From: Bedellia somnulentella
Lineage: Eukaryota; Arthropoda; Insecta; Lepidoptera; Bedelliidae
Direction of reading: 5' to 3'
DNA length: 64,000 bases
Assembly: GCA_963576735.1 (NCBI GenBank)
Contig: OY755188.1
Coordinates: forward strand, 14,372,323-14,436,322
A model generated the notes under the pieces. It made no database searches and was not told the DNA's origin. It saw only the letters and a list, made by a program, of their open reading frames with translations. The translations under genes and the position numbers were made by a program. Of this stretch, positions 1 through 10,597 are shown one piece after another; positions within the stretch are counted from its first letter, which is position 1; each line of letters opens with the position of its first letter.

Positions 1-201
1 CCGGTGGGTGTACGTAAGAGGCGACTAACGGACTTGGGGCTTTTTAAGGGATTTTTGGGTGATGCGGTTGGAGACCCATCCCAACAACCTTAATTTCACC
101 ATCTTTTCCCCACGCAACTTCCGAAAAATTCTTAGGTATTTATAATTCCCTAGCTCTGGTTTCAAAGGATTTATAGTCGTGAGTATATGTATGTATGTAT
201 G
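1..201 (+). repeat. SINE-B copy, cut by window edge
   Basis: This is the 3' part of the SINE-B family defined by the many copies in this window. It contains the internal stretch with GGTTGGAGACCC, then the family 3' end CGTGAGTATATG followed by (TATG)n. The 5' end lies outside the window. Confidence 0.85.
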
Positions 202-428
202 TGAGAATCTTTTCCCTTTAATGTTCTAAATGCGACTGATGAATCATCTAAGTATTTATTCGGATAAACAGGTGACAGTGTCATAAAACTTGCCATATAC
301 ATTGTGATAAAGTAAATATGACTATCCTGCACCACTTTTCTTAAATAATCTACTAGCACAAAAAGTTTATCAGGAATAACTATATCTCTGAGTGAATTTT
401 TAGGCATATAATTTTTATTGATATTACC

Positions 429-1527
429 TAGGGATTGCAATCCGGTATAATTTTCAATCCGGCCGGATTTCACCGGATTGGCTCCAATCCGGCCGGATCC
501 GGCCGGATCCGGTCGGATCCGGTCGGATTTTAAAGTTACTTAGGGCCTAGTATTAGTGATTTTTAGTTTTGATAATAATACATATAAAGAAAAATAAAAT
601 ACGTATTTATGGAAAATTAAATCATATTTATATATTTCACTTTAAATTATATTTTTGGTAATGTAATTTTTGGTACTATTTGTACTAAATGAAATAATGA
701 GACTATTCTAAATAATAAACATAACATAACATAAACGTTCACGCCGAATATCCCCGGAGGGGTTGGCAGAGGTACTAATACTTCTGAACATCACGTGACT
801 TTGTCACCTGGTGTTTAGAGTTCCCACCTTTTACATGGACAGTGTACTCACGTGATAGGGGGCAGGCCTATCGCCGTTTTGTACGAATACACTGTCACAT
901 GACTAAGTACAACTCAGCCATGTAGGTTTCCTCACGATGTTTTCCCTCACCATTAACAACCATGATAAATTAACCACACATATGTCTTTAGAAAAGACAA
1001 ATTGGTGTAGGCTCGACCCAGGATTTGAACACTAGTCGTTTGCACGATAACCGAGTGTTCTACCCACTGGGCTATCACGGTTGCTAAATAATAAAGTACC
1101 TAAGTAATCAGTCTGACTCTCACTTATTGCTCTAAGTACTAAGTACTTAAATAATAATACTATTGAACTCTTTTTAATAGTCTACACAGACTTTTAACTA
1201 CTTTTAAATTAACAAAACAGTCTTTTAAATCAGTACTTATCAAATCAACTTTCATAATCCTAAGACACAATAAAAACAGGAAAAATTTATTTTTGCAATG
1301 GAAAATTCGAGTTAATATTACCTTCTTCTGTGCCTGAAAAAACGATCTAAGAAAACATATAGTGTTGATTGTACTACAGTTTTCATACCTACAGTTTTTC
1401 GCGTACATATTTTTTGCTTTACCGGATCCGCCACCGGATCCGGCGCCGAGCCACCGGATCCGGTAGTTCTAAAAACACGCCGGATCCGCCGGATTACCGG
1501 ATCCGCCGGACCGGATTGCAATCCCTA
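429..1527. mobile_element. hAT-like non-autonomous DNA transposon
   Basis: The ends are inverted repeats: TAGGGATTGCAATCCGG at the left and its complement at the right. Flanking 8-bp direct repeats, ATATTACC (421-428) and CTATTACC (1528-1535), differ at one base. Both subterminal regions (about 470-535 and 1420-1515) are packed with CCGGAT repeats, as expected of transposase-binding subterminal repeats in hAT elements. No transposase is present, so it depends on another element. A complete SINE-A has inserted inside it (720-1083). The superfamily call rests on TSD length, TIR start and subterminal repeats. Confidence 0.8.
720..1083 (-). repeat. SINE-A, full length, tRNA-derived
   Basis: Read on the - strand, the element starts with a tRNA-like head. 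It has an A-box-like segment (TAGCCCAGTGGGTAGAACAC) and a B-box-like GTTCAAATCC. The body contains CACGTGA motifs, then the hairpin ACCCC-TCC-GGGG and a (TTATG)n tail. A perfect 12-bp target duplication CTAAATAATAAA (708-719 and 1084-1095) bounds it, which proves insertion by target-primed reverse transcription into the hAT-like element. Confidence 0.92.
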
Positions 1528-1640
1528 CTATTACCCAATTTTTCACTAAACCTCTGTATGCTATAATTTTTAGCACTGTTATCGAAACGGAGCTCGCCTT
1601 TCGTGCCATAACCGTCGTACTCATGGATATTTTTTTTTCA

Positions 1641-1965
1641 ATATGAAATTTATTTTTAGGTTTGAGAAAATTATGATAAAACCATTATGTGTAATTTTCA
1701 AAAACAGCAAGATTTTTCTCTGTAAAGAATGTGATTTCTAAATATAGTACGAATGTTTAGTGCAATTCGGCTGTTACGTTGTGAAGTTTCAGTCTTGGAA
1801 GCGTACTTCCTCATCTCATGTTGGCAGTGACGCAAGTAAATTAACTATTCGTGAAATTTCGGAAATACTTTTTAATATTTCCTCTCTAAAACCTTCTTAT
1901 GCTTTTAAACTAAGTCTAACTAGACGAGTTTAAAAGATGAATTTAGTTATTTTCTTTTATTAACA
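1641..1965. other. No recognisable feature
   Basis: This is AT-rich unique sequence with no coding signature or repeat family that I can identify. Confidence 0.5.
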
Positions 1966-2157
1966 CATACATACATACATACATATTCTCACGTCGTTAG
2001 TTCCCATTGGGGTAGGCAGAGACTATCGATCGCCACTTTGTACGATCCTGGCAAACCTCTCTAGCTTCATTCACATCCATCAATCTTTTGATACATGCTC
2101 TTTTATTCTTCATACTGCGGACACCTGCCTTTTTGAGCACATTTTCTATTTGATCTA
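1966..2157 (-). mobile_element. LINE-C 3' end, interrupted by pogo-like element
   Basis: On the - strand this encodes the C-terminal end of a non-LTR retrotransposon reverse-transcriptase protein (residues such as LKKAGVRSMKNKRACIKRLM), followed by ACCCCAATGGGA, CGTGAG and a (TATG)n tail. The frame continues on the far side of the pogo-like element at 3534-3590 (bases coding RGRPRRTH-like sequence). The two parts therefore were one copy before that insertion. Confidence 0.85.
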
Positions 2158-3531
2158 GGGGAAGGTAGGGCAAGAGGGTTGGGGTGGGCAAAACGGGTAT
2201 TTTAAAAACCTCGGTTGCCATGCAAGAGTGAGACAAATGTTTACACGTGTCGTGTCGCGAGCGCATGCCCCCCCGCAGGTTAGTTAGTGTATCGCGGCGA
2301 GCGATGCGACACACTTTAGGCTACGGAAGTACCGTCAATTTTTCCCGCCGAAATAATAAAATATTTAAAAGGTAAGTATGCGATGTTTATTTTGACTTGT
2401 TATATATTTACTTATTTCAATGCTCACCATGGCAAAGCTTCGCTTCTAAAATATCTTATATGAGTGAATTTAATTAACTAATATTCAGCGTTTGATTTTT
2501 TTTATGTGGGGGCTCTGATTAGGTTGCTTCGGGCAAAGCGGGTCAGGGTAAGACGGGTAATTGGTGTCTGAATCTGTTTTTTTTGCAGCAGCAGATTTTT
2601 TTGCACAAGCAACCGAGTCTTCGGCAATACCACCGGCAGTGCCTTTCCTGATACCAGCCCCTCCAGGAAGCATCAGTTCTGATATAGCCCAGCAGCCCGA
2701 AGATGCAGAAGTTGAGTCAATGGAAGTCTCGGGTGCTCCATCCTATGATCTTGAGAGAGTGACAGCGAGTGCAGCTACAGTATCAATATTTGGTACAATC
2801 AGTTCAGTTGAACGTGGAACCACTACACCACCACCAAGAGAGAGGCCCGAGAAAAGGTCTATACTTGAAGAAATCCATCCATTGCCAAAGAAAATTGTCA
2901 ACAAAACTGCTAGGCGTAGACAACCCAAGAGATCTGGAATACTAACAAGCACACCGATTAAAACTATACAAAAAGAAAAAATTGAAAAAAACGTAATGAA
3001 AAAATCAAAATAAAAACATAAAAATCTAGCCAAAATAAAAAATAACAACCCAAAGCCCTCGTCATCAGGCCAAACAAAAAGTAATAAAATATGAGATAAT
3101 ACAAAAAATAAAGAAAATGAAGACTTTTTCTGCATAATGTGTGGAGATAAATATATATATCCCCCGAACGAAGACTGGATTCAATGCTCTCAATGCCAGC
3201 AATGGTCTCATGAGTCATGTACTTCCTATAGTGGACATGGATCCTTCTTTTGTGATAACTGTTTCGATTAATTCTCGACTTTAATAGATATATTCTTTTT
3301 GCCTGCCTGTCGTACCCGTTTTACCTGCCCCCTATGGGCAAAACGGGTTTGTCGCGTTAGATAAAAATTTGATGTTGATATAAAAACGTTGATTCTTGAA
3401 GTCATTTATTAAGTTGATTACTGTAGCCAAAGAGGTTAAGTTCCTATAATGTTAATTATTTCAGTAAATTTTTAAATAAGAATTTGGTTTTTAATCAATC
3501 TCCCTTAAGTTGCCCGTCCGTTACCTTCCCC
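2158..3531 (+). mobile_element. pogo/Tigger-like DNA transposon, internally deleted
   Basis: Both ends carry the 10-bp inverted repeat GGGGAAGGTA and are flanked by TA (2156-2157 and 3532-3533), the target preference of the Tc1/mariner/pogo superfamily. The motif GGGCAAAACGGGT or close variants recurs at 2189, 2531-2562, 3310-3328 (inverted) and 3336, consistent with subterminal transposase-binding sites. Inside is the tail of a transposase gene (next entry). The DDE catalytic domain is missing, so this is a deletion derivative. It sits exactly inside a LINE-C copy. Confidence 0.85.
2561..3271 (+). pseudogene. Transposase C-terminus with PHD-like zinc finger (Jerky/Tigger type)
   Basis: An open frame of 150 codons (2561-3013) is Pro/Ser/Thr-rich and then basic, with TSTPIK-like motifs. 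After a stop and frame damage at about 3010-3105, an intact cysteine-rich end follows at about 3112-3271: C-x2-C, then WIQC-x2-C, W-x-H-x3-C and C-x2-C before the TAA. Known Jerky/Tigger-type DDE transposases of insects end in such a disordered linker plus a PHD-like finger. That family link is from general knowledge; the cysteine spacing is visible here. The catalytic domain is absent and the frame is broken, so it is inactive. Confidence 0.7.
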
Positions 3532-3533
3532 TA

Positions 3534-3590
3534 AATGTGTCCTCCGAGGTCGTCCTCTACTAACACGTCTCAACATTATATTGATGCCAA
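3534..3590 (-). mobile_element. LINE-C, continuation beyond pogo-like insertion
   Basis: Its complement matches the segment coding RR-PRRTHLDQ in the copies at 48.7 and 22.7 kb and joins in frame with 1966-2157. It is truncated toward 3590. Confidence 0.75.
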
Positions 3591-4017
3591 GCATTATATT
3601 TCTGCTTATTCCTTTGATTTTCAAAATACATACAAATATTCACGGTTATAAATCCAATAAAGTTGTCACCAGAACTTCAGAATTAAAAATCACTTGCCAT
3701 TTTGGAATTAGTTAAGGGAGAAGATGGTAAAATTAAAGTATTGTTGGTGAGATGTCTTCAGCCACAACAACCACTCTTAATCCTTATTAAGAGACGCGCA
3801 AGAAGAAATGGGGTAATGCTATTCTAATCCGACATAACACAGCTTTTAAAATATATTCCACAAGTCAAAAATAGTTATGTTTTATAATATTTGTCCCAAG
3901 AATCTTTGAATGACTAAAAAGCGTATTTATATTTTCTTAATACATAATATATATCAGTGTTTTATATTTAGAACATCCAAATATGAACTATTCAATTTCC
4001 AAGGTGTACATTCCAAA
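3591..4017. other. AT-rich stretch; degenerate SINE-B scrap at about 3715-3830
   Basis: A decayed SINE-B segment is visible (AGATGGTAAAATTAAAG, then GATGTCTTCAGCCACAACAAC and AGACGCGCAAGAAGAAATGG). Otherwise nothing is recognisable. Confidence 0.5.
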
Positions 4018-4143
4018 GACTATCGATTTCCAGTTAGTGTGATCCTGGCAAACCTTACTTCATTAATTAACATACATACATATACTCACGGCTGTAAATC
4101 CTTAGAAGGGGTTGCCAGAGCTAAGGAACTAGAAATTCCGTGG
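4018..4143 (-). repeat. LINE-C scrap followed by SINE-B 3' fragment
   Basis: 4018-4068 resembles degenerate LINE-C (ACTATCGAT...GATCCTGGCAAACC). 4071-4143 is a 5'-truncated SINE-B with its tail as ACATACATATACTCACGGC. Confidence 0.6.
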
Positions 4144-4337
4144 TTATCCATTACATAAGTTGTCATCGTCATTGGCTGTATAAATCTCATTATTTTATAC
4201 AAACATCAATTCTATATACTAACTTTCGTTAAACTTTGTTCCTGCTAAAATATACACATTTTTAACTTAGTAGGTACTTTATTTCGTCCAAACCATTTTA
4301 CTGAGATAACCTCGTACATATCTTATCAATTTTACAT

Positions 4338-4580
4338 ATATACATACATACATATACTCACGCCCACAAATCCCTAGAAGGGGTAGCTATAGCTAAGGAA
4401 TGGAAATTCCTCAGCCACTTTTGGAAAGTTTAGTGGGAAAAAGATGATAAAATAAAGGTTGTTGGTGATGGGTCTCCAACCGCATCGCCCAAAAATACCT
4501 TAAAAGCCCTGATACCGTTAGTCGCCTCTTACGTAAACCCACCGGAAGAAATGGGGTAGTGTTATACTAAGCTGACACTA
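4338..4580 (-). repeat. SINE-B, near full length
   Basis: It runs from the (TACA)n tail at the left to GCTGACACTAGATAGC at the right and matches the family consensus along its whole length. Confidence 0.88.
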
Positions 4581-4721
4581 GATAGCTTATCAATTTCAAT
4601 ATTGTTTATTTTATTGATATTGTTCAGTGTAAGTTTAACACAGAATTCATAGTTCCAAATGTGAAATGTTAATAGTTACGAAAATAAAAGGTTAAGGGAG
4701 GTAGGGTGTAGTTTTAACATT

Positions 4722-4780
4722 CGACCTCTGGCTACCCATTTTCGGGATGTATAGTCGTGAGTATTTATATGTTTTGGATG
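4722..4780 (+). repeat. SINE-B 3' fragment, degenerate
   Basis: It contains CTCTGGCTACCC, TTTTCGGGAT and TAGTCGTGAGTAT in family order. Confidence 0.6.
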
Positions 4781-4847
4781 TCTTTGATAGCTTGGTAGTA
4801 AACCAGTGCTTCTCATGCAGAAGATGTGAGAGACAGGCCTAAGGTAC

Positions 4848-5095
4848 ATACATACATACATATACTCACGGCTATAAAACCCTTAAATGGGGTTGCCAGA
4901 GCTGAGAAATTAGAAATTCCCCAGCCACTTTTGGAAGTTGAGTGGGGAAAAGATGGTAGAATAACGGTTGTTGGTGATGGGTCTCCAACCGCATCGCCCA
5001 AAAATCCCTTAAAAAGCCCCAAGTCCGTTAGTCGCCTCTTACGTACACCCACCGGAAGAAATGGGGTAGTGCTATTCTAAGCCGACACTACACAG
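4848..5095 (-). repeat. SINE-B, near full length
   Basis: This is a complete family match, from the (TACA)n tail to CCGACACTACACAGC. It lies about 1.1 kb upstream of the first visible homeobox exon. Confidence 0.9.
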
Positions 5096-5870
5096 CAATG
5101 TTTTCTTTTATATTTTTATATTATAGATGTCATTTGATATTCAATAAGTAACATACTTTAGTTTTATCACTAAACTCTACATCTCCCTAATAAAACGATA
5201 CAAATCAAAACCGCATTCAAATAGCATTATCAAATAAAGTATCAAAATGCTAATAAAGTGCTTTTATTCAGTAGATAATCGTATTCAATGTATGGAATGA
5301 CATGCGGCAACCTTACACCGCTAATGATATTCACAAGAGTCCAAAAGACCCTACATATAGGAAGGGTTAAGCAGAGATACGATCTCTTTTACTCGACAGC
5401 ACTTGTTCATATTCTGTTGGTGCATTGTGCAATTATGTAAATGCGATGCAAAAATGCCGTCAGAAAAATCAATGTATGCTGGTTAGGTAAATGATTCGAT
5501 ACTCGTAAGTCCGTCGGCAAACGTAAAATCTCTCTAAGGTTTCATTTAAAATCTTAAAATGGTTACTGAACTTGTAATAATCTGTTTAGGTCTTAAAAAC
5601 TGTTATTTAAAAAAGGGCCGCAACGGAATCACACAAATAGTTAATGTATTGTTTAAAGGAACACAAAAACAACTTCCACAAAACACATCATAAATATGAT
5701 CCTATATGCAAGTAATATGTACGAGTCGTATCTTACTCTAACTGTTAGTTCGAAACCATATGTGTTGTAAAACAAGACATTGTGCAATGCTTAACTTTAC
5801 GAGTAATCGCAAGATCGACGAGAAACCGAGAGGACAATAAAACAAACAAAAGCGTATCTGCCTGAAGCGT
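5096..5870. other. Unique upstream sequence
   Basis: No repeat or coding signature was recognised. The position just upstream of the probable homeobox promoter makes it a candidate regulatory region, but no specific element can be assigned. Confidence 0.4.
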
Positions 5871-5904
5871 GGTAGCGTGCCCTCGGGCAGCCGCGCTCCG
5901 TCGA

Positions 5905-5955
5905 GCTGGGGACCAATCAGCGCGGCGTATTTACTAGTCGGCTCGCTATTGGTTC
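5905..5955 (+). promoter_or_regulatory. Probable core-promoter region with paired CCAAT boxes
   Basis: A GC-rich segment immediately before the sequence gap contains GACCAATCAGCG (CCAAT at 5913-5917) and an inverted CCAAT, GCTATTGGTTC (ATTGG at 5948-5952). They are about 35 bp apart, a spacing suited to NF-Y-type binding. Location and base composition suggest the promoter or 5' UTR of the homeobox gene. The transcription start cannot be placed because the gap follows at 6012. Confidence 0.5.
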
Positions 5956-6011
5956 ACACGTTTCCACCCTCCGACTTGCGAGATGTCTATCGCGTGCGGG
6001 CAAACGGGATG

Positions 6012-6211
6012 NNNNNNNNNNNNNNNNNNNNNNNNNNNNNNNNNNNNNNNNNNNNNNNNNNNNNNNNNNNNNNNNNNNNNNNNNNNNNNNNNNNNNNNNN
6101 NNNNNNNNNNNNNNNNNNNNNNNNNNNNNNNNNNNNNNNNNNNNNNNNNNNNNNNNNNNNNNNNNNNNNNNNNNNNNNNNNNNNNNNNNNNNNNNNNNNN
6201 NNNNNNNNNNN
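6012..6211. other. Assembly gap (200 N)
   Basis: The run of N is a round 200 bases, so the true length may be unknown. It probably hides the start codon and beginning of the homeobox coding sequence. The ATG at 5983 cannot be shown to be in frame across it. Confidence 0.95.
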
Positions 6212-6407
6212 GTGCCAGGTCTATTAGATGAGCACCAGAACGATGCCAAGTACGGAGTGCCAGAGTCCAAGTACACACCAGACAAAGGCCGCAAGTGCAG
6301 CAATGCGTCGTCTTCCTCCGCCGAGGAGTTCGGGACGCTGTACGGCGGCGAACACGCCTCTACTCCACCGGCGCCGCCGCTGACCAGATCCTTACAAGAT
6401 CATTCTG
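6212..6407 (+). CDS. unc-42: UNC-42/PROP1-class homeobox gene, exon 1 (5' end in gap)
   Basis: This is the first visible exon of a paired-like homeodomain transcription factor. Homologues are C. elegans UNC-42, a selector of interneuron and motor neuron identity, Drosophila CG32532 and vertebrate PROP1; they act in the nucleus. The six visible exons (6212-6407, 23223-23386, 25674-25781, 31268-31435, 35332-35473, 37631-37740) total 888 nt: 295 codons plus TAA. This exon encodes 65 residues and one base of the next codon. It is hydrophilic, with a Ser run, an acidic patch and a Pro-rich segment (PPAPPL). It ends CATTCTG with donor GTGAGT. The start codon is not visible. Phase with exon 2 is correct, but this N-terminal part is the least conserved, so linkage rests on phase, strand and composition. 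Confidence 0.8.
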
Positions 6408-7102
6408 GTGAGTGCTTTGTGTTGTGTATTTTTCATACTTATTATTTCGTACTGTGATATTCAAGATGTAATTTTATAAGTTGCTTGGTAGTAAAATCGG
6501 TATCTGCAGAAAAATATACACTTTTCCATAGAAAAATTAAAAAGCCTTTTCGTTGTGAGAAAAACTAATAGGTGCTGACTCGAAGTGGGTCGCCAGTAAA
6601 TTAATTAAGTTAATTTAAAAAGTATTTACATAATAAATTAAAGTTAGAAATGAAAATGAAAATTAGATATACAATGAAGCTAGTAACTATTATTCCGAAA
6701 AAAATAAAAGCGTAAAAGTATATTATTATAATGCGGTTTTCCTAGCGGTAGTTATGAATTTCATCTATTTATTTCTATTCTTTACAATCATCAATTATCT
6801 CACCATCAAGAAAAGCAAAGGAGATAATATGTCACGTGATGCTGTTTGTAAGTGTTACTACTTATTTAGATGTTGGAGACAAAACATATTTTCTGTAAGG
6901 AAGCTAGCATGTACGAATCGTTATGAATATTTTCTGTTTTGTTTGCTGTTCGACATCACAAAAGTGCGTGATAGTGCTCCATTTTAAAAGAAATATTAAT
7001 TTATATGTTTTCCGTTTTTTCATGCAATACGTAAAAAACTTATTTGATAAATTGGTCTTAAGATATGATTTTCTGTAACTTCTTTCATATAAATTTAATT
7101 GC
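6408..7102. other. Intron 1, no recognisable feature
   Basis: This is the start of an intron of about 16.8 kb (6408-23222). The stretch is AT-rich and unique in this window. Confidence 0.5.
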
Positions 7103-7247
7103 ATACATATATATACTCACGACGATAAATCCCTAGATGGGGTAGCCAGAGCTAAGGAATTAGAAATTCCTCAGCCACTTTTGGAAGTTGCGTGGCGAAA
7201 AGATGGTAAAATAAAGGTTGTTGGTGATGAGTCTCCAACCGCATCAC
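7103..7247 (-). repeat. SINE-B, 5'-truncated
   Basis: It runs from the tail CATACATATATATACTCACG through the GGTCTCCAACC-like segment, where it is truncated. Confidence 0.85.
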
Positions 7248-8783
7248 CAAATAATAAATTTAATTATTGCTCATATTATACGGAAACATAGCCACAAATT
7301 TATAACGTCATAAATATTTTTTGCTAGAACATGTTTTGATATTATGGTTATAGATACAGTTGTTATCATTTTGCTATACAAAACAATAACTTTAACTGAA
7401 CGAGCGATATAGTTGATGTGACAAATTTAAAATGAGAGTCAATGACATAGTAACTTCAAATTCCCTTTAAAGTTAACTAAAATCTAGTATACAAATAGAA
7501 AAATTAAAATATTTAAAAAAAGTAATATAAATCAAATATATTTTGGAATTACGCTTTTTGTTCATCGAAAGTTTTTGAGCAAGTATTTAGATGCTTAACG
7601 GAATACCGAACATAATCGCTGGCAACAAGACGACATTTAAATGAACTATTGTTTTAAATTATACATTCATGTGAATTACCTTCTGTGAAAATTAATTCAC
7701 ACATATGAGGTATCTGTCATGAATCTATATTAAACGAATACTAATAAAAACATACTTAATTAATATTTGTGTGATTGAGTAAATGAGCATTGAAAACATA
7801 CTTAGTGAAATATAATTGCCCAGCCAAAACAAACCAGGCCAACTTTTCTCGCAGCTCGTTGCCAAATCTTACGTTGAAATTTCGGTCTAAATAATACCTT
7901 AAATCGGCGATATCGTCGATTTTCAAATCAAATCAAGACAAGACTTATCAAAAGTACCTATTAGAGCACTTCGGGATATTTCAAAAAGCAGTTATAATAT
8001 AAGTTATCTAGTTATAACTTTAATAAAAGATAAACTGTAAATTAAATGGGAAATTTTTATGGTACCTGTATAAATTGTGATTATAAATAAATTAAATTTG
8101 TTATAAATAATTTAAAAAATACTTCAGGATTCGTTATAATCAGTTTGATGCGTGTTATTACACATATAAATTAAAAAATAAGTATTATCCTCTGTCTTTC
8201 ACTTTCAACACGAGATTCATACAACATAAGTTGTAGACAAGATGATGGCAGTACTACTGATGGCGGTATTACCTGAACACCACAATTTAAATATGTTCAA
8301 TCAATAGGCACATAACACGTAAAAACTCTATATTAATTTATACATTTATTTACTTTTACTTTTTAAATTACATCCTTATTGTACTAGTATCTTTTCCAAT
8401 TCTTTAATCTCAAAAATAGTTTGAAGGAGTTTTGTAATCAGGTAGTAGAAAAGATATTAGATTATCAATTATGATTCGTTAATAATGGCTTTCCAGCAGC
8501 TTTCTTTTCATTTAAAAACCCTTAAAAGGCGGAAAGTGTTATCCCACCTCAAAACATACTTTTTTATTATTATTTTATAACTACTTCTTAAACAATGTTA
8601 GTAAAGTAAAGAAACAATAATAACAAGATTTATTGATCTAGTAAATCAATTAAAGTTACCAGGCATTAACCCTAAAAGGGTGTTTGCCTACCGTATGTTT
8701 TTGATGGGTATACTTAATAAACGTGATGACTCATTGTGGGTTCAAATATCAAGTGAAAACCTACCTAAATAACATAAAAACAT
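7248..8783. other. Intron 1, AT-rich, no recognisable feature
   Basis: About 1.5 kb without open frames of interest or matches to the repeat families here. Confidence 0.5.
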
Positions 8784-9012
8784 GCGTATACTCGGGGCTG
8801 AAATCTTAAAATGGAGAGAGAGATAAAATGCTAGCAGCTTTTTAGGGTGTTCAGTGGGGAGAAGTCTGTAAAATATAGGTTGGTGACTACACCAACTAAC
8901 ACACAAGTAAGTGTTGGTGATGGGTCTAAAACCGCATCGCGCAAAAATCACCTCAAATGCCCACAAAAACCTTACTTGCGTCTTACGACAGCCAAAAAAT
9001 AGGTTAGTACGG
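8784..9012 (-). repeat. SINE-B, old degenerate copy
   Basis: The order of family blocks is preserved (ATACTCGGGGCTG, GTTCAGTGGGGA, GATGGGTCTAAAACCGC, CTTACGACA) with many substitutions. It also has a roughly 45-bp internal insertion (8883-8912 region) in which part of the GTTGGTGATGGG segment is repeated. Confidence 0.65.
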
Positions 9013-9183
9013 TTAGCAGCCACTCAGAGCTTATTATCCGGATATCTGAACTATCAGTATGTTTGCCATACTAATAGTTGGAATTAATTTAGTAAAAAAA
9101 TATTTAAGGACGTATGTTATACTTGGAAAACTTTACCTACGATTGAACAATTATAAAGCGGGAAGATAGATAGATAACTCATT

Positions 9184-9330
9184 TATTCATGTTAACATAA
9201 CACCATACAACCAAAGCAATAGTACACAAATATGAACAAAAAAAAGATATTAGTGCTATGGTAACACAAACTAGGTCAAAATTCAGTGCTAGTTATATCC
9301 AATAGGAAATACATTGGTTTCCAGTTAAGG
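9184..9330 (-). repeat. Possible LINE 3' end
   Basis: Complement-strand TTTGTGTACTATTGCTTTGG, then GTTGTATGGTGTTATG and a terminal GAATAAATGAG resemble a retroelement 3' UTR with polyadenylation signal. No coding part is present. Confidence 0.3.
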
Positions 9331-9395
9331 CGTACATTACACAATAACCAATCAGTTAACAATGCTTAATAAAAAAGTTCTGTTTCTGCCATATA

Positions 9396-9474
9396 CATAC
9401 ATACATACATATACTTACGCCATTAGTTCCCATTGGGGTAGGCAGAGATTATCGATCGCCACTACGTGCGATGC
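9396..9474 (-). repeat. LINE-C 3' terminal fragment
   Basis: (TACA)n, ATACTTACGCC, then TAGTTCCCATTGGGGTAGGC and ACTATCGATCGCCAC-like sequence, as at the ends of longer LINE-C copies. Confidence 0.8.
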
Positions 9475-9603
9475 CATATAAGAACAAATAAACTAGAAAA
9501 TAAATAAATAAATACACACGGACATTTTATACACAAATCAAGATCAATACAATAAATTACACACAATCACAACCAAACCAATGAAGGCATATAAGCTTGA
9601 AAG

Positions 9604-9882
9604 TTTGCTTTTGGAAAGTTGAGTGGGGAAAAGATGGTAAAACAAAGGTTTTTTGGTGATGGGTCTCCAACCGCAACGCCCAAAGATCCCTTAAAAGCCC
9701 CAATACCGTTAGTCGCTTCTTCCGTACACCCACCGGAAGAAATGGGGTAGTGCTATTCTAAGCCGGCACTGCACAGCCACAATCATTAACTACATAGTAA
9801 TTGTAAAAATAATACTGTTTGTACTTGAACATACATACATACATACATATACTCACGGCTATAAATCCCTAGATGGGGTACT
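9604..9882 (-). repeat. Two SINE-B fragments, 5' part and separate 3' tail
   Basis: 9604-9778 is the 5' two-thirds of a SINE-B copy, ending GCCGGCACTGCACAGC. 9831-9882 is a separate tail piece, (TACA)n through CCCTAGATGGGGTA. They are not collinear parts of one copy, because the tail piece lies on the 5' side. Confidence 0.75.
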
Positions 9883-10062
9883 TGAAATTGTTAGAATAAA
9901 TGTAATCAGACACCATTAATAGTAATTAACGATAATATGGATCTATCGCGCTTCTTCACTTCACTTTCAAAAGCGGGTAAAAATCTTTATATCCTTGCTT
10001 CCCTTTTTTAAAACTATTCCTTGATTTGTAGAGATGAGATGTAATATTTATATTAACTTACT

Positions 10063-10330
10063 TATACTCCCGCCCATTATTCCCATAAGGGTAGGCAGAG
10101 ACTATCGATCGCCAATAAACTTACATTACAAATACTTTTGAGGGATCTTGTTTCCACTGCATTGACTGTACTCTCATGCCTCATTCGCCATGCCCAGCAT
10201 TCACTTCCATTCCCTACCACCACACGCACCTTTTCAGACAACGACTGGGTCGACATTCTACATGGCTCCATATCCATAATCAACTCTCCTTTCAATATCT
10301 TCTTTATAAAACTAGCCTTCAACCTTTACT
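10063..10330 (-). mobile_element. LINE-C fragment with RT-region coding remnant
   Basis: 10063-10113 is the LINE-C 3' end. Beyond it the - strand encodes NGSECWAWRMRHESTVNAVE, the region typical of lepidopteran non-LTR RT proteins (YGSE-W-x-KHES-x-NAVEMRSLR). The segment between the two is deleted, since other copies carry the HIERM region there. Confidence 0.75.
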
Positions 10331-10378
10331 ATCACTATCATCACAATCTAATCTAAGTCCCCAACATCATCACATCAC

Positions 10379-10381
<3 letters not shown>

Positions 10382-10416
<35 letters not shown>
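10382..10416. repeat. (AT)n microsatellite
   Basis: About 16 uninterrupted TA units next to the LINE-C fragment. Confidence 0.95.
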
Positions 10417-10420
<4 letters not shown>

Positions 10421-10597
10421 CCACACCAAAGCCTACCCTGCTAAGTCAATAAGTCAATAATTACCTTGGTAGACTAACGACTCCTATCGTGATAGTGACC
10501 GCGACCGACGGCTTTACGTACCCAACGAAGCATGGGAATATCTTGATTTTTCTTAACCTGAAGTATCTTATTTAACTGGGTAAATTTAGAGTTTGAG

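Larger units (their letters stand above)
205..1637 (-). pseudogene. Unidentified ORF remnant split by a hAT-like element
   Basis: On the - strand an open frame runs from 1637 to 1528, is interrupted by the element at 429-1527, and resumes from 428 to about 205. Taking out the element plus one copy of its 8-bp target duplication restores one uninterrupted frame of roughly 110 codons, through Lys-Leu-Gly-Asn-Ile-Asn-Lys. An in-frame TGA at 1638-1640 closes it upstream, and SINE-B sequence follows downstream. I do not recognise the protein. The spacing of some residues (Pro-Asp near a Leu-rich helix, later Phe-Arg) faintly recalls the N-terminal lobe of M13 metallopeptidases, but this is weak. 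It could be a gene exon, a retrocopy or part of another transposon. Confidence 0.45.

Noticed and set aside
205..428. M13 metallopeptidase assignment for the split ORF
   Set aside because: Only faint residue spacing similarity. The zinc site region is not present, so the function is left open.
2743..3135. 130-codon open frame on the - strand
   Set aside because: It is the antisense shadow of the transposase linker and an A-rich stretch.
5877..6303. Open frames spanning the N gap
   Set aside because: They run through unknown bases, so only the part after 6211 that is in phase with exon 2 is accepted.
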